A DNA stretch of 64,000 nt from Alloprevotella sp. oral taxon 473 str. F0040 (GCF_000318095.2 NZ_KB290714.1:369875-433874); one strand, 5' to 3'. Positions 34,968-44,409 are shown, counted from the stretch's first letter. The notes: a model not told the origin generated them from the letters alone. Translations and numbers: made by a program.

Positions 34968-36686
34968 CTATTCGCAAGGGCGAATGTCTTCAATCTGCAG
35001 CTGCACTTCACCGCGCTTGTGGCTGTTTTCTTCGATGGCGTAGCAGATGTCGAAGGCACGACGCGTTTTGATGTAGCGGGCTTGCGAACTCTGTCCGAAG
35101 GCGATGCCGTTCATGATGGTGTTGGACTTGTTGTCTACTAACTCGAGTTTGATGTGCTCTTGTCCACGACCGACAACTTTGGAAGTGCCGTAGTCGTAAA
35201 CGCGGTGGGTGCAGAAGAGGGGACGCTCATTGCCTGGACCGAAGGGAGCAAACTTGCGCAGCTGTTGATAGAAATCAAAGTTTACATCTTGAAAATCTAA
35301 TACCGCGGTGATGTCTAAGCTGGCTTGCGTTTGTTCGTCAAGGATGTGATGGGTCACATACTCTTCAAATCTTCGCGTGAACTCTGCCACATTTTCTGCA
35401 GGGAGTGTGAGACCTGCGGCATAGGGGTGTCCCCCGAAATTCTCTAGCAAGTCAGCACAGCTGTGAATGGCTTTGTAGACGTCGAAGCCTGTGACAGAAC
35501 GTGCAGAACCTGTGGCCATGTCGCCCGTGCGTGTCAGCACCACGGCAGGGCGATAGTACTGTTCGGTGACACGAGAGGCAACAATGCCAATGATGCCTTT
35601 GTGCCATTCTTCATTGTAAACAACAATGGCGCGACGTTCGTCCAAACCTTCCATTTGGCTCACCTGGTTGGTGGCCTGCTCGGTCATTTGTCGGTCAAGG
35701 TCTTTGCGAGCTTCATTGTAGAGATTGATGTGGGAGGCTTGTTCGAGAGCTACTTGATAATCCTTTTCCACCAAAAGTTGCACGGCTTCTTTGGCATTCT
35801 GCATGCGGCCAGAAGCGTTGATGCGTGGCCCAATCTTGAAGATGATGTCATTCATCGTGAGTTCGCGATCGCGAAGCCCGCACACTTCGATGATGGCTTG
35901 AAGTCCGATGGAAGGATTGGAGTTGAGGCGGCGTAGACCATGGTGTGCCAAGATGCGATTCTCACCCATGATGGGGACGATGTCGGAAGCAATGGACACC
36001 GCACAGAGGTCGAGAAGCTCGTGGAGTCGATTGAACTCAATCCCATTGTTGGCCGCAAAGGCTTGCATGAACTTAAATCCAACGCCACAACCAGAGAGGT
36101 GGGTGTAGGGATAGCGGTTGTCGCGACGCTTGGGGTTGAGAATTGCTACCGCAGGAGGGAGGACTTCGTCCGGCACGTGGTGATCGCAGATGATAAAGTC
36201 GATGCCGAGTTCTTTGGCATAGGCTATTTCTTCGGTGGCTTTGATGCCGCAGTCGAGTACGATGATGAGGCGCACGCCCATTTCTGCCGCTAACTCTACG
36301 CCTTTGCGTGACACACCGTAGCCTTCGTCGTAGCGATCGGGGATATAGTAGTCTATTTGTGAGTAGTGGTGGCTGATGAATTTGTAGACTAGTGCGACAG
36401 AGGTGACTCCGTCTACGTCGTAATCTCCATAGACCATGATGCGCTCCTTGCGTGCAATAGCCTCATTGAGACGATCCACAGCTACCTGCATGTCGTTCAT
36501 GGGGAAGGGGTCGTGGAGGTCTGTGAGTTGGGGGCGGAAGAATCGCCGTGCTTCAAAAGGAGAATAGATGCCACGATCGCGTAGCATCTGACCAAAGACG
36601 GGGTGCACGCCTACTTGTGCAGCGAGGCGGGCGGCTTCGTTGGTTTCTTCTAAGGAAGGGGTGTGGTAGTTCCACTTATATATCAT
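34968..36686 (-). CDS. recJ: Single-stranded-DNA-specific 5'-3' exonuclease RecJ
   Basis: 572 residues, usual length. DHH-family phosphoesterase motifs are intact: VYGDYDVDGVTSVALVY (motif I), VLDCGIKATEEI, ICDHHVPDEVLPPAVAILNPK (DHH motif), PRINASGRM, and in the DHHA1 domain HKGIIGIVASRV and SGGH-equivalent FGGHPYAAGLTL. RecJ degrades 5'-ended single strands in recombination and mismatch repair. First gene of a unit with recQ and spmAB; I found no clear promoter box upstream. Confidence 0.94.
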   Translation of the reverse strand: MIYKWNYHTPSLEETNEAARLAAQVGVHPVFGQMLRDRGIYSPFEARRFFRPQLTDLHDPFPMNDMQVAVDRLNEAIARKERIMVYGDYDVDGVTSVALVYKFISHHYSQIDYYIPDRYDEGYGVSRKGVELAAEMGVRLIIVLDCGIKATEEIAYAKELGIDFIICDHHVPDEVLPPAVAILNPKRRDNRYPYTHLSGCGVGFKFMQAFAANNGIEFNRLHELLDLCAVSIASDIVPIMGENRILAHHGLRRLNSNPSIGLQAIIEVCGLRDRELTMNDIIFKIGPRINASGRMQNAKEAVQLLVEKDYQVALEQASHINLYNEARKDLDRQMTEQATNQVSQMEGLDERRAIVVYNEEWHKGIIGIVASRVTEQYYRPAVVLTRTGDMATGSARSVTGFDVYKAIHSCADLLENFGGHPYAAGLTLPAENVAEFTRRFEEYVTHHILDEQTQASLDITAVLDFQDVNFDFYQQLRKFAPFGPGNERPLFCTHRVYDYGTSKVVGRGQEHIKLELVDNKSNTIMNGIAFGQSSQARYIKTRRAFDICYAIEENSHKRGEVQLQIEDIRPCE

Positions 36687-37047
36687 GGGGCAGGAGCTTT
36701 TGTGGAGAGCAGTTCTCCCAGGGTGGAGACAATCATCAGTTGGAGCGCTTCTTCACCTTGTCATTGAAAGAGGAGCTGCGAGATGTAGATGAACGATATC
36801 TTTATCTGTTGGCGATAAATATACTCTCAAATCATGGAGGTGAGGGACATCCGAGATGAACTGTTGGACGAAATGAGCCGTATTTCGGCACGCTAAGTTA
36901 GTGATTTTTTCTGAGTTGTTGGTCGAAAGTCGGGAGGTTTTTCTTGATAAACAAGAAAACCCACCCATGTAAATCAGAATACATGGGTGGGTTGTAGGGA
37001 GGGTGAGGAGAAATCCTCGTGAGTTGCGAAAGAGTTGCTGGTCAAGG
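36687..37047. other. Intergenic region upstream of recJ
   Basis: About 360 bases. It contains the terminator of the upstream yqeY gene. The remaining open frames are short and shared between strands, so no gene is called. No TAnnTTTG box for recJ was found. Confidence 0.6.
36959..36992 (-). terminator. Terminator of the murG-to-yqeY cluster
   Basis: 13-bp perfect stem ACCCACCCATGTA (36959-36971) with 36980-36992 and an 8-base loop; on the minus strand TTTTCTTG follows. Confidence 0.85.
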
Positions 37048-37494
37048 TTAGCTCAATAGTTCTTTGACCTTGGTGCTAATGGCACGACCGTCAGCGCGAC
37101 CTGCTAAGCGAGCTGAGGCTACGCCCATCACCTTGCCCATCTCTTTGGGAGAAGTTGCGCCCACTTCAGCGATGATTTCGCGCAGTGCAGCAGCGAGTTC
37201 TTCCTCTGTGAGAGGTTTGGGGAGGTAAGTCTCGATGACAGCTACCTCAGCTAGTTCGCCTTCAGCCAAATCGGGGCGGTTTTGCTCTGTGTAAAGCTGA
37301 GCCGTGTCGCGACCTTGCTTTGCCAGTTTGGCGAGAATCTTCATGGCAGCTTCATCGGTGAGTTCGCCATTGCTGCCTGGCGCGGTTTTGGCTTCGATAA
37401 AATATTTCTTGATGTTGCGCAGTGCTTGGGTGCGCACCTTGTCTTTGCCCTTCATAGCGGCCATAATGTCTGTGCTGATTTGATCGAAAAGCAT
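37048..37494 (-). CDS. GatB/YqeY domain protein
   Basis: 148 residues, standalone YqeY protein, similar to the tail domain of the amidotransferase subunit GatB; its role is not settled. Opening MLFDQISTDIMAAMKGKDKVRTQALRNI and closing MGKVMGVASARLAGRADGRAIS are typical. It is the last gene of the division cluster, 78 bases after the second ftsZ, in the position usual for Bacteroidales. Confidence 0.92.
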   Translation of the reverse strand: MLFDQISTDIMAAMKGKDKVRTQALRNIKKYFIEAKTAPGSNGELTDEAAMKILAKLAKQGRDTAQLYTEQNRPDLAEGELAEVAVIETYLPKPLTEEELAAALREIIAEVGATSPKEMGKVMGVASARLAGRADGRAISTKVKELLS

Positions 37495-37572
37495 AGCGTA
37501 ATAGGTGTTGAGGGATGATTCAAAGAAGTAAAAGATACTCTTGGAGTTAACGAAGCAGAAGTAACTTTAGCA

Positions 37573-38847
37573 TTATTCAGTTTCGTCAGCGAGAATCTCA
37601 ATAGGATTACGGCTTCCTCCAATTTCGTGGAGCTGCGCTAGGTCGCTGTCAGTGCGACGCACCGTGGGACGTGCTTCTAACTGAAGTGTCAGTTCTTCAT
37701 TGTCTAGCTCGTCATCTGCGAAGATGTAGATGCGAGGACGACGACGTGTTTTCTCATTGTTCGGGTCGTAGTAGCGTCCTCGGCGTTCGTCACGTATCTT
37801 CTCTTGTTCGCGCGACTGTGGTGTTTCTTCTTCTGCTGCAGGCTTCTTGTGGAAACCCGATGCGATGATGATGACTTTGATTTCTTCTGTGAGTCGAGGA
37901 TCTTCCACAAACCCATGCTTGAAGTCGGGATTTGTCTCAAAGCCTTTCATGAAGTCATCGACTTCATTCAACTCTTCTACCATGAGAGCATGACCTGTGC
38001 CTTCTGGTGGACTGAAGATGGCTAGGCGTAAGGACTGACTCTTCTGAACATCCGTGTCGTTGAGTAGAGGAGAGTTGAGTGCACTTTGGATTGCTTCGCG
38101 CAATCTGTGTTCGCCTTTTCCAACTCCAGATGACATGATGGCTGCTCCTCCTCCACGAAGACAGGTGTCAATGTCTTGGAAGTCAAGATTCATGCCGAAG
38201 AGACCTTCACGACCGCGCATCTTGATGACTTCAACAATCGAGTTAACGGCGTTGGTGAGTGTCTGATCAGCCTTGCGGAAGGCATTCAGCATCGAAAAGT
38301 CAGAGTAGATTTCAAGCAGTCGTTGATTGTTGATGACAAGTAGCGTATCTACTTCTTTGGCAATGCGAGTTACCCCATCAAGAGCTTTGTCTATCTGCTT
38401 GGGCATCTCGAACTTGAAAGGGATGGTGACGATACCCACAGTGAGGATGCCCAACTTCATCGCTTCACGAGCAATGATAGGAGCAGCTCCAGTGCCTGTG
38501 CCACCTCCCATGCCTGCAGTGATAAAGAGCATGTTGGTGTCGGTGCCAAGAGCTTTGATGATTTCGTTCACATGCTTTTCGGCAAGTTCAGCTCCCTTTT
38601 CTGGACGTCCACCTGCTCCCAAACCAGGTCCGAGTTGCACTTGGTGGGCTATGGGAGAATCTTCGAGTGCTTTGGAATCGGTGTTGCACACGATGAAGTG
38701 TACGCCTTCAATACCCTCACGATACATGTTGGCCACGGCATTACCACCACCGCCACCTACACCGATGACCTTGATATTGGCAGGTAGTGCCGGTGCTGTA
38801 GGAGGCAATTCTATTTCGAGAGAAGAGCTGCTGAAGTGTTCTGACAT
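37573..38847 (-). CDS. ftsZ: FtsZ, second tandem copy (divergent)
   Basis: 424 residues, tubulin-like GTPase. The GTP-binding parts are intact: VIGVGGGGGNAV, CNTDSKAL, the tubulin signature GMGGGTGTGAAP and VTIPFKFE. The T7 loop NLDFQDI keeps the Asn, Asp and Asp that complete the neighbour's active site, but a five-residue insertion (segment RGREGLFGMN against HGIIN in the other copy) precedes it. The C-terminus has the phylum's second part (YIFADDELDNEELTLQLEARPTVRR) and ends in IEILADETE; the E. coli-type PAFLR peptide is not seen. It follows the other ftsZ by 157 bases. Roughly half of the GTPase residues match it by eye. It may be a second division protein or a regulator of the first. 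Confidence 0.93.
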   Translation of the reverse strand: MSEHFSSSSLEIELPPTAPALPANIKVIGVGGGGGNAVANMYREGIEGVHFIVCNTDSKALEDSPIAHQVQLGPGLGAGGRPEKGAELAEKHVNEIIKALGTDTNMLFITAGMGGGTGTGAAPIIAREAMKLGILTVGIVTIPFKFEMPKQIDKALDGVTRIAKEVDTLLVINNQRLLEIYSDFSMLNAFRKADQTLTNAVNSIVEVIKMRGREGLFGMNLDFQDIDTCLRGGGAAIMSSGVGKGEHRLREAIQSALNSPLLNDTDVQKSQSLRLAIFSPPEGTGHALMVEELNEVDDFMKGFETNPDFKHGFVEDPRLTEEIKVIIIASGFHKKPAAEEETPQSREQEKIRDERRGRYYDPNNEKTRRRPRIYIFADDELDNEELTLQLEARPTVRRTDSDLAQLHEIGGSRNPIEILADETE

Positions 38848-38948
38848 ATAGTGAGACGGCGTTAGGATAGATGAAGCCTTAAAGGGGAGTTGTCTGAAAG
38901 GCTGTACAGAAGATGCGGAAGGCTTGTGTGAGTTGTCCAGTTAAGGCT

Positions 38949-38997
38949 TTGCCACAGCTAACAGAAGATTATACAATACATCAGATAGCTGTGGCAA
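38949..38997 (-). other. Hairpin between the two ftsZ genes
   Basis: Perfect 12-bp stem TTGCCACAGCTA (38949-38960) with 38986-38997, loop of 25 bases. It begins 8 bases after the stop of the first ftsZ. No T-run follows, so partial termination or RNA processing is more likely than full termination. Confidence 0.75.
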
Positions 38998-39004
38998 GGG
39001 GAGA

Positions 39005-40420
39005 TTAGTTATCTATAATCTCTATGCCTTGTGTCTTGCTGCGGATTTCGCTGAGTTGTTCCTTCGTGCGACGGCAAGTGGGGATTGCTTCTACGAGAGA
39101 AACTAGTTCTTCGTTCTCAAGATCTTCGGGTTCGAAGAGATAAATTTTGTAGAATCGGGGTTGTACGCCCTTAGGATTGTTGGTTTGATAGTAAAGACCA
39201 CGACGTTCTGCGCGTTCGTTTTCCTCTTGTGCGTTGCGTTGTTCCTCTTCTGAGTTCTTGGCTGCAAGGTGTTCTTCCATGCCAGGGATAGAGTTAACAT
39301 CGAAACCTGTGGCGAGGATGGTGACTTTAACCTTCTTGCCGAGTGTGCGGTCGATAGAAACACCCCATTTAGTCTCGACATCTTTGCGGAACTCTGACAT
39401 GAATTTGTCCACTTCGTTGATTTCTTCCATCATCAACTCTTGGGGTTCGTTGTCTTCGTCCGTGAGATCGTTGAACGAAATAGAAAGGAGTATCTTCGTC
39501 GAACTTTTGATGTCGCGGTTGTTGAGCAGTGGAGAATTGAGTGCATCTTCAATCGCTTCTCGTACACGATTCTCCCCTTCGCCATAGCCTGTGCTCATGA
39601 GGGCGATACCTCCTTGGCGCAACACTGTGCAGACATCTTGGAAGTCAAGGTTGATGATACCATGCATCGTGATGATCTCTGCGATAGATCGTGCAGCAGT
39701 AGAGAGCGTTGTATCAGCCTTTTCAAACGCCGAACGGAAAGTGAGGTCGGGATATACTGTGCGCAACAATTCATTGTTGATTACCAGAAGCGCATCCACC
39801 TCTTTGGCAATAGCATCTACACCATCAAGTGCTTGGTCAATCTTTTTATTCCCCTCGAATTGGAAGGGAATAGTGACAATACCTACGGTGAGTATGCCGC
39901 GTTCTTTGGCTTCATGTGCAATGACAGGGGCAGCACCTGTGCCTGTGCCACCACCCATACCAGCAGTGATAAACACCATCTTGGTGTTGGCATCGAGCAA
40001 GGCACGGATTTGTTCGATGCTTTCGTTGGCTGCTTGTCGGGCGCGTTCAGGGCGGTTGCCTGCACCAAGACCATCTTTACCAAGTTGCACCTTATAGGGT
40101 ACTGGCGAATCGTGTAGTGCTTTGGAGTCTGTGTTGCAAACTGCGAAGTTTACCTCCTTGATACCAGTGCGATACATGTAGTTGACAGCGTTACCACCAC
40201 CACCACCCACACCAATCACTTTGATGATGCTAGGGGTTGTCGCAGGATTGCCCATGTCTACAATCATATCTTCGTTGGAAGTAGTAGATGCTGTAGTAGC
40301 AGGTTCTGCCACGACTTCGGTAGTGTCGTTGGCATTATCTGAGAAAGAGACCATAGTGTCATCATCAAAGCTCATGTCGATGATGGGATCCTCTTGAAAG
40401 TTGTCGTTGTTCTCGCTCAT
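39005..40420 (-). CDS. ftsZ: FtsZ, first copy (canonical position)
   Basis: 471 residues. Acts as the ring-forming GTPase of cell division. An acidic N-terminal extension of about 65 residues precedes IKVIGVGGGGGNAVNYMY. Signature GMGGGTGTGAAP and T7 loop INLDFQDV are normal, and the helix-to-T7 spacing equals that of E. coli FtsZ. The C-terminal part carries the charged linker (AQEENERAERRGLYYQTN) and YLFEPEDLENEELVSLVEAIPTCRR. It follows ftsA by 271 bases, as expected in the cluster, so I take it as the main ftsZ. Confidence 0.95.
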   Translation of the reverse strand: MSENNDNFQEDPIIDMSFDDDTMVSFSDNANDTTEVVAEPATTASTTSNEDMIVDMGNPATTPSIIKVIGVGGGGGNAVNYMYRTGIKEVNFAVCNTDSKALHDSPVPYKVQLGKDGLGAGNRPERARQAANESIEQIRALLDANTKMVFITAGMGGGTGTGAAPVIAHEAKERGILTVGIVTIPFQFEGNKKIDQALDGVDAIAKEVDALLVINNELLRTVYPDLTFRSAFEKADTTLSTAARSIAEIITMHGIINLDFQDVCTVLRQGGIALMSTGYGEGENRVREAIEDALNSPLLNNRDIKSSTKILLSISFNDLTDEDNEPQELMMEEINEVDKFMSEFRKDVETKWGVSIDRTLGKKVKVTILATGFDVNSIPGMEEHLAAKNSEEEQRNAQEENERAERRGLYYQTNNPKGVQPRFYKIYLFEPEDLENEELVSLVEAIPTCRRTKEQLSEIRSKTQGIEIIDN

Positions 40421-40691
40421 AGGGAAGGGGGATTAGGGAGAAGAAACTATGATGAAGGGAAGAATACGAGTTGTGGTGCAGCTCATTGTTCTATGATAAT
40501 TGAGACTTTTCGCTTTTACCTAGCCTATATTAAAGTCCTCTCTGAGCGTAAGCAAATCAGAGATAATGTCATTCCCATGAAGGGGAGTTCTAGTTTCTAG
40601 GGAGAGAGACTTACTAATCAATGATGTTCGATTCTCTGTTTCTCAAAGGTCTCGTCTCTTTTTGAACAAATGCACCAATCTCAATCGCTGA

Positions 40692-42044
40692 CTATTCGTT
40701 GTCGCTGACGAGAGAAGAGAGGTATTTTCCCACACGCTTAAAGATGTTTTCTTTTGCGGGTTTGGGAGTCTCTGGTTCTGCTGGTTCTTCGACAGCTGGA
40801 GCTACAACAGGAATCTCTGCGTTAGTTTCTGCTGCCTGCGAATGTTCTTCCGTGAATAGCGTAGGTTCTTGGGGAATAATGCGTTCACCACCATTGCAGT
40901 CGATTTCTCCAGTCTCAATAATAGCCAATCCAACATTATAGGTGCCACTTTGATTAAAGCGATGATCATCTGCAATGACACTCAAACGAGGAGGAGTATT
41001 AACGATGCGAAGATTGAGGTCTTTGAAATGTTGCTCAAAAGCTTTGCTGATGTTGCGTAGTTGTGCGGCTCCTCCTGTGACGATAACACCATTGACGAGT
41101 TTGTCGAAACTGATATTGGCACGTTTAGCTTGTTCTGCCACGTTTTGAATAATCTCTTCCACGCGGGCTTCGATGATTTCTGCTAAACTCTTTTGACTAT
41201 ATTTGCGACCGCCTTCGAGAACAATGTGATTTTCTTCGCTGTCATCCAAGCTTTGGAAATCAGGATAGCCGTAGGTGCGCTTCAATTCCTCGGCTCGGTT
41301 TTCGTCACAATTGAACACTTTCACAATGTCCTGCGTGATGTTGTCGCTACCCAAGGGAATAACGGCTAGATGACGCAATAGGCGGCTCTTATACACGGCG
41401 ACAGTGGTGGTTTGGCTACCCATGTCCACAAATATACAACCGGAATTGCGCTCTTGCTCTGTCGGAATCACATTGCCCAAATCAGTAGTAGAAAGGGTGA
41501 GTTTTGCAATCGTGATGCCAGCACGACGGAAGCATGTTTCGATGGTCTCAATCACCGTACTGTTGCAAGATATATTGAGGAAGTCGGCACGGATGTTATC
41601 GCTCTGCATCCCCACAGGTTCGTTGGTAATCATAGTTCCCACACGATACTCCAAAGGAATAGCTTCCAAATAGAGATGATCATTGCTGCGTGTTTCTTGG
41701 TTGTGTTCAAGCACCATACGCACCACATCAGGTGTAATTGTTTCCCGTGAGCTGAAAGGGATGGTCACGCTATTGGTTACAGAACGAATACCCATGCAGT
41801 TGACCGATACATAGAATTTCCCTATGTTGCAGTTTATTTGTTCCTCCAGATGTTCTTTGATGTTTTTCAGACAATTGGTCATTTTTTCCAGGTTGTAGAC
41901 GCGACCTTTGCTGATGAACTCTGAAGAAAGTGCGGAGGTGAAGGAGAGCACCTTGATGCTTCCGTCAGTGGTCTTCTGACCTACGATACCAGTGGTCTGG
42001 AATGATCCGAGGACGATGGCTGCAATGAAGCTGTCTTGTGGCAT
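40692..42044 (-). CDS. ftsA: Cell division protein FtsA
   Basis: 450 residues, actin-like ATPase that tethers FtsZ to the membrane. Visible: N-terminal strand AAIVLGSFQTTGIVG, phosphate-2 motif FVDMGSQTTTVAVYK, adenosine motif VIVTGGAAQLRNI, a Pro/Glu/Ala-rich linker (about residues 400-430) and a C-terminal amphipathic helix IFKRVGKYLSSLVSDNE for membrane binding. It lies between ftsQ and the first ftsZ. Confidence 0.94.
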   Translation of the reverse strand: MPQDSFIAAIVLGSFQTTGIVGQKTTDGSIKVLSFTSALSSEFISKGRVYNLEKMTNCLKNIKEHLEEQINCNIGKFYVSVNCMGIRSVTNSVTIPFSSRETITPDVVRMVLEHNQETRSNDHLYLEAIPLEYRVGTMITNEPVGMQSDNIRADFLNISCNSTVIETIETCFRRAGITIAKLTLSTTDLGNVIPTEQERNSGCIFVDMGSQTTTVAVYKSRLLRHLAVIPLGSDNITQDIVKVFNCDENRAEELKRTYGYPDFQSLDDSEENHIVLEGGRKYSQKSLAEIIEARVEEIIQNVAEQAKRANISFDKLVNGVIVTGGAAQLRNISKAFEQHFKDLNLRIVNTPPRLSVIADDHRFNQSGTYNVGLAIIETGEIDCNGGERIIPQEPTLFTEEHSQAAETNAEIPVVAPAVEEPAEPETPKPAKENIFKRVGKYLSSLVSDNE

Positions 42045-42176
42045 AGGAAGATAGTTTTCTTGTTATCGGTTGGGGGAAGGAGGATTTATATTGAGGTTCA
42101 GTGTCGAAGCACTGAGAGATAGTAGCTGTGCTTTGGACTTGAAAGTCAGGGTGCTCTTCGAAGTGTCGTGGAAAAG

Positions 42177-42911
42177 CTAGGGATGCTGTTTGATGCCAAT
42201 CACTTGATTCTCGTAGGCCACAGAAATGGCTTGATAGCGATTCCATCCAACATTGGGCAATACTTTTTCGTAGAAAGCTCGGAGGTTGCAAAGTTTTCGG
42301 TCGAAGTTCTCCGCTTTCCCTAAATGTACCAGAGCATTTCCTACGCGGAGCACCAAATCAATATCTTGATTGGGTTGCACATGGATTTGCATCACCTGAT
42401 TGTTCCAAAAATCATCTTGACTCAACAACTCGCCTAAAGCGATGAGTCTTTTCTTTACGAAATCATTAGTGACTTGTCCTGTCACTACGGGCAGGTCGGC
42501 TTCATAACCGCGGGCTGCCATGGGAAAACCTTTACCATCCACATAGTAATCGTCGCCATTGTCTGCCATGATACGCAGAAGTGGAAGGCGTTGCACGACA
42601 AATACATTGACATTTTCGCCAGGTGTCTTCATGCAGATGGCTTCGCGGATAAAGGGATCGCTCTGCAATTTTTGCTGCATCTGCACTAAATCCACATCTT
42701 TCATACACTTGCCAATGGGGTAGAGGCCAGTCTTGCGCAACATTAGGTCAACATCTTTGCCTGTGATGAGGGTGGCTTGAGCACTATCTGCAATCACAAT
42801 GTTGAGATTTCTGCACTGCGCAGTGTCTTCGCGCGTGATGAAAGTGAAAAACGCGAAGATTAAATAGGCAGTCATGCCAAAGAGCATCAGAAGTTTGAAC
42901 AGTGGACGCAT
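42177..42911 (-). CDS. ftsQ: Cell division protein FtsQ
   Basis: 244 residues from the ATG at 42911-42909 (MRPLFKLLMLFGMTAYLIFAFF), which gives one membrane helix near the N-terminus as in FtsQ; a longer frame to 43100 lacks sense and overlaps murC. The periplasmic part carries a POTRA-like segment (TGKDVDLMLRKTG, DPFIREAICMKTPGENVNVFVVQRLPLLRI) and the FtsQ beta domain (YYVDGKGFPM). It is in the divisome position between murC and ftsA. Confidence 0.88.
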   Translation of the reverse strand: MRPLFKLLMLFGMTAYLIFAFFTFITREDTAQCRNLNIVIADSAQATLITGKDVDLMLRKTGLYPIGKCMKDVDLVQMQQKLQSDPFIREAICMKTPGENVNVFVVQRLPLLRIMADNGDDYYVDGKGFPMAARGYEADLPVVTGQVTNDFVKKRLIALGELLSQDDFWNNQVMQIHVQPNQDIDLVLRVGNALVHLGKAENFDRKLCNLRAFYEKVLPNVGWNRYQAISVAYENQVIGIKQHP

Positions 42912-43026
42912 GAAATGTGAGCTGCAGAGGTAGGTGTGGGAGAGGCATTCACAAGGAGGTGAAGTGTTATCTCGAAGACAGGTACTCTCCATCTGAAGTC
43001 TACGAGGTCTCTCTCGAGAGAATTGG

Positions 43027-44409
43027 CTAAGCGTTAGCTTCTTGTTTTTTGAGGAGTATATCCGTGAGCTGAGGGCAGAAAGTATCGGCATCTCCAGCAC
43101 CTAGAATTACCAACACATCGAAGTCACCTTCCGAAATGATTTGTGGCAATTCAGATAGATGCGCCATTCGCTTAGTCATATCAGGACGTAGACGATCAAA
43201 TATGAGTTGTGAAGTAACACCTTCAATGGGCAACTCTCGAGCAGGGTAGATGTCGAGCAGAATCACTTCGTCGAGTAGTGAGAGGGAGTCTGCAAAATCA
43301 GAGTAGAAATCGCGTGTACGTGTGTAGAGGTGAGGCTGGAAGATTGCTGTAATTTTGCGACCGTCAAACACCTCACGTAGAGAAAGGATGCTCTGTCTGA
43401 TCTCTGCTGGATGATGAGCATAGTCACTGAGGAAAACGCAGCGGTCGTTTTTAATCTTAAAATCAAAACGTCGATCCACCCCTCCAAAAGAGAGCATCGC
43501 TGCGCGAATCTCTTCGGCAGAAACCCCAGCTAGTTGTGCCAGTGCGCAAGCAGCAATACCATTGTCAATGTTGATGCTCACAGGCACACCGAGTTCAATG
43601 TCAGCGATGTTGCCTAAGGGAGACACCAAGTCGAAGACGATGCGGCCTCCACCGATGCGGATGCGTTCAGCGTGAAAATCACCTTCTGTGCGACTATAAT
43701 CGTAGCGACGAACTCCAGGCTGGAGTCGTTCTTCAAATCGCAAACCGCGATGCACGACCAATGCGCCACCAGGTTGGATGAGCGAAGTGTAGTGTGCAAA
43801 GCTCTCGAGGTAGGCCTCTTCCGTGCCGTAGATGTCCAAATGGTCAGCATCGGCAGAAGTTATTGCAGTGGCATAAGGACGAAGATAGTGGAAAGAGCGA
43901 TCAAATTCATCCGCCTCAATCACCACATACTCACTGGTCGGTGAGAGCAGATAATTAGTGCCATAGTTCTTCGTGATACCGCCTAAGAAAGCATTGCAGC
44001 CCACTTTACTTTGGTGTAGCAAATGAGCAGTCATGGCTGAGGTAGAAGTTTTGCCATGCGTACCCGCTACACAAAGCCCTTTCATAGACTGAGTGAGGGT
44101 GCCCAATACTTGTGCTCGCTTGTGAAGTTCAAATCCATTTTTGCGAAACCAAGCCATTTCTTGATGGTCGGCAGGAATTGCAGGAGTGTAGACCACTAAG
44201 GTTTGTTTGGGATCACGGCAAGGAGCAGGAATCAACTCCGGATTATCTTCAAAATGAATCTCTATGCCTTCAGCTTCTAGGGTGTCGGTGAGGGTAGAAG
44301 GGGTGCGATCGTATCCAGCCACAAAGAGACCATGCTGGCGGAAATAGCGTTCGAGCGCACTCATGCCGATACCACCGGCACCTAAAAAATAGACAGCATT
44401 AAAATTCAT
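43027..44409 (-). CDS. murC: UDP-N-acetylmuramate-L-alanine ligase
   Basis: 460 residues. Adds L-Ala to UDP-MurNAc in the cytoplasm. Opening YFLGAGGIGMSALERYF, P-loop GTHGKTSTSAM, EADEFDRSFHYL, the middle-domain DADHLDIY and C-terminal DYAHHPAEIRQSI with FQPHLYTRTRDF are all present. It starts 85 bases after murG and is followed by ftsQ after 115 bases. Confidence 0.96.
   Translation of the reverse strand: MNFNAVYFLGAGGIGMSALERYFRQHGLFVAGYDRTPSTLTDTLEAEGIEIHFEDNPELIPAPCRDPKQTLVVYTPAIPADHQEMAWFRKNGFELHKRAQVLGTLTQSMKGLCVAGTHGKTSTSAMTAHLLHQSKVGCNAFLGGITKNYGTNYLLSPTSEYVVIEADEFDRSFHYLRPYATAITSADADHLDIYGTEEAYLESFAHYTSLIQPGGALVVHRGLRFEERLQPGVRRYDYSRTEGDFHAERIRIGGGRIVFDLVSPLGNIADIELGVPVSINIDNGIAACALAQLAGVSAEEIRAAMLSFGGVDRRFDFKIKNDRCVFLSDYAHHPAEIRQSILSLREVFDGRKITAIFQPHLYTRTRDFYSDFADSLSLLDEVILLDIYPARELPIEGVTSQLIFDRLRPDMTKRMAHLSELPQIISEGDFDVLVILGAGDADTFCPQLTDILLKKQEANA

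Noticed and set aside
36841-36958. Possible further array of 21-nt units (TCCGAG and TCGGGAG words)
   Set aside because: The words do not keep the 21-nt spacing over more than one step.
42912-43100. N-terminal extension of FtsQ
   Set aside because: Overlaps the murC 3' end and would place residues before the membrane helix with no family counterpart.
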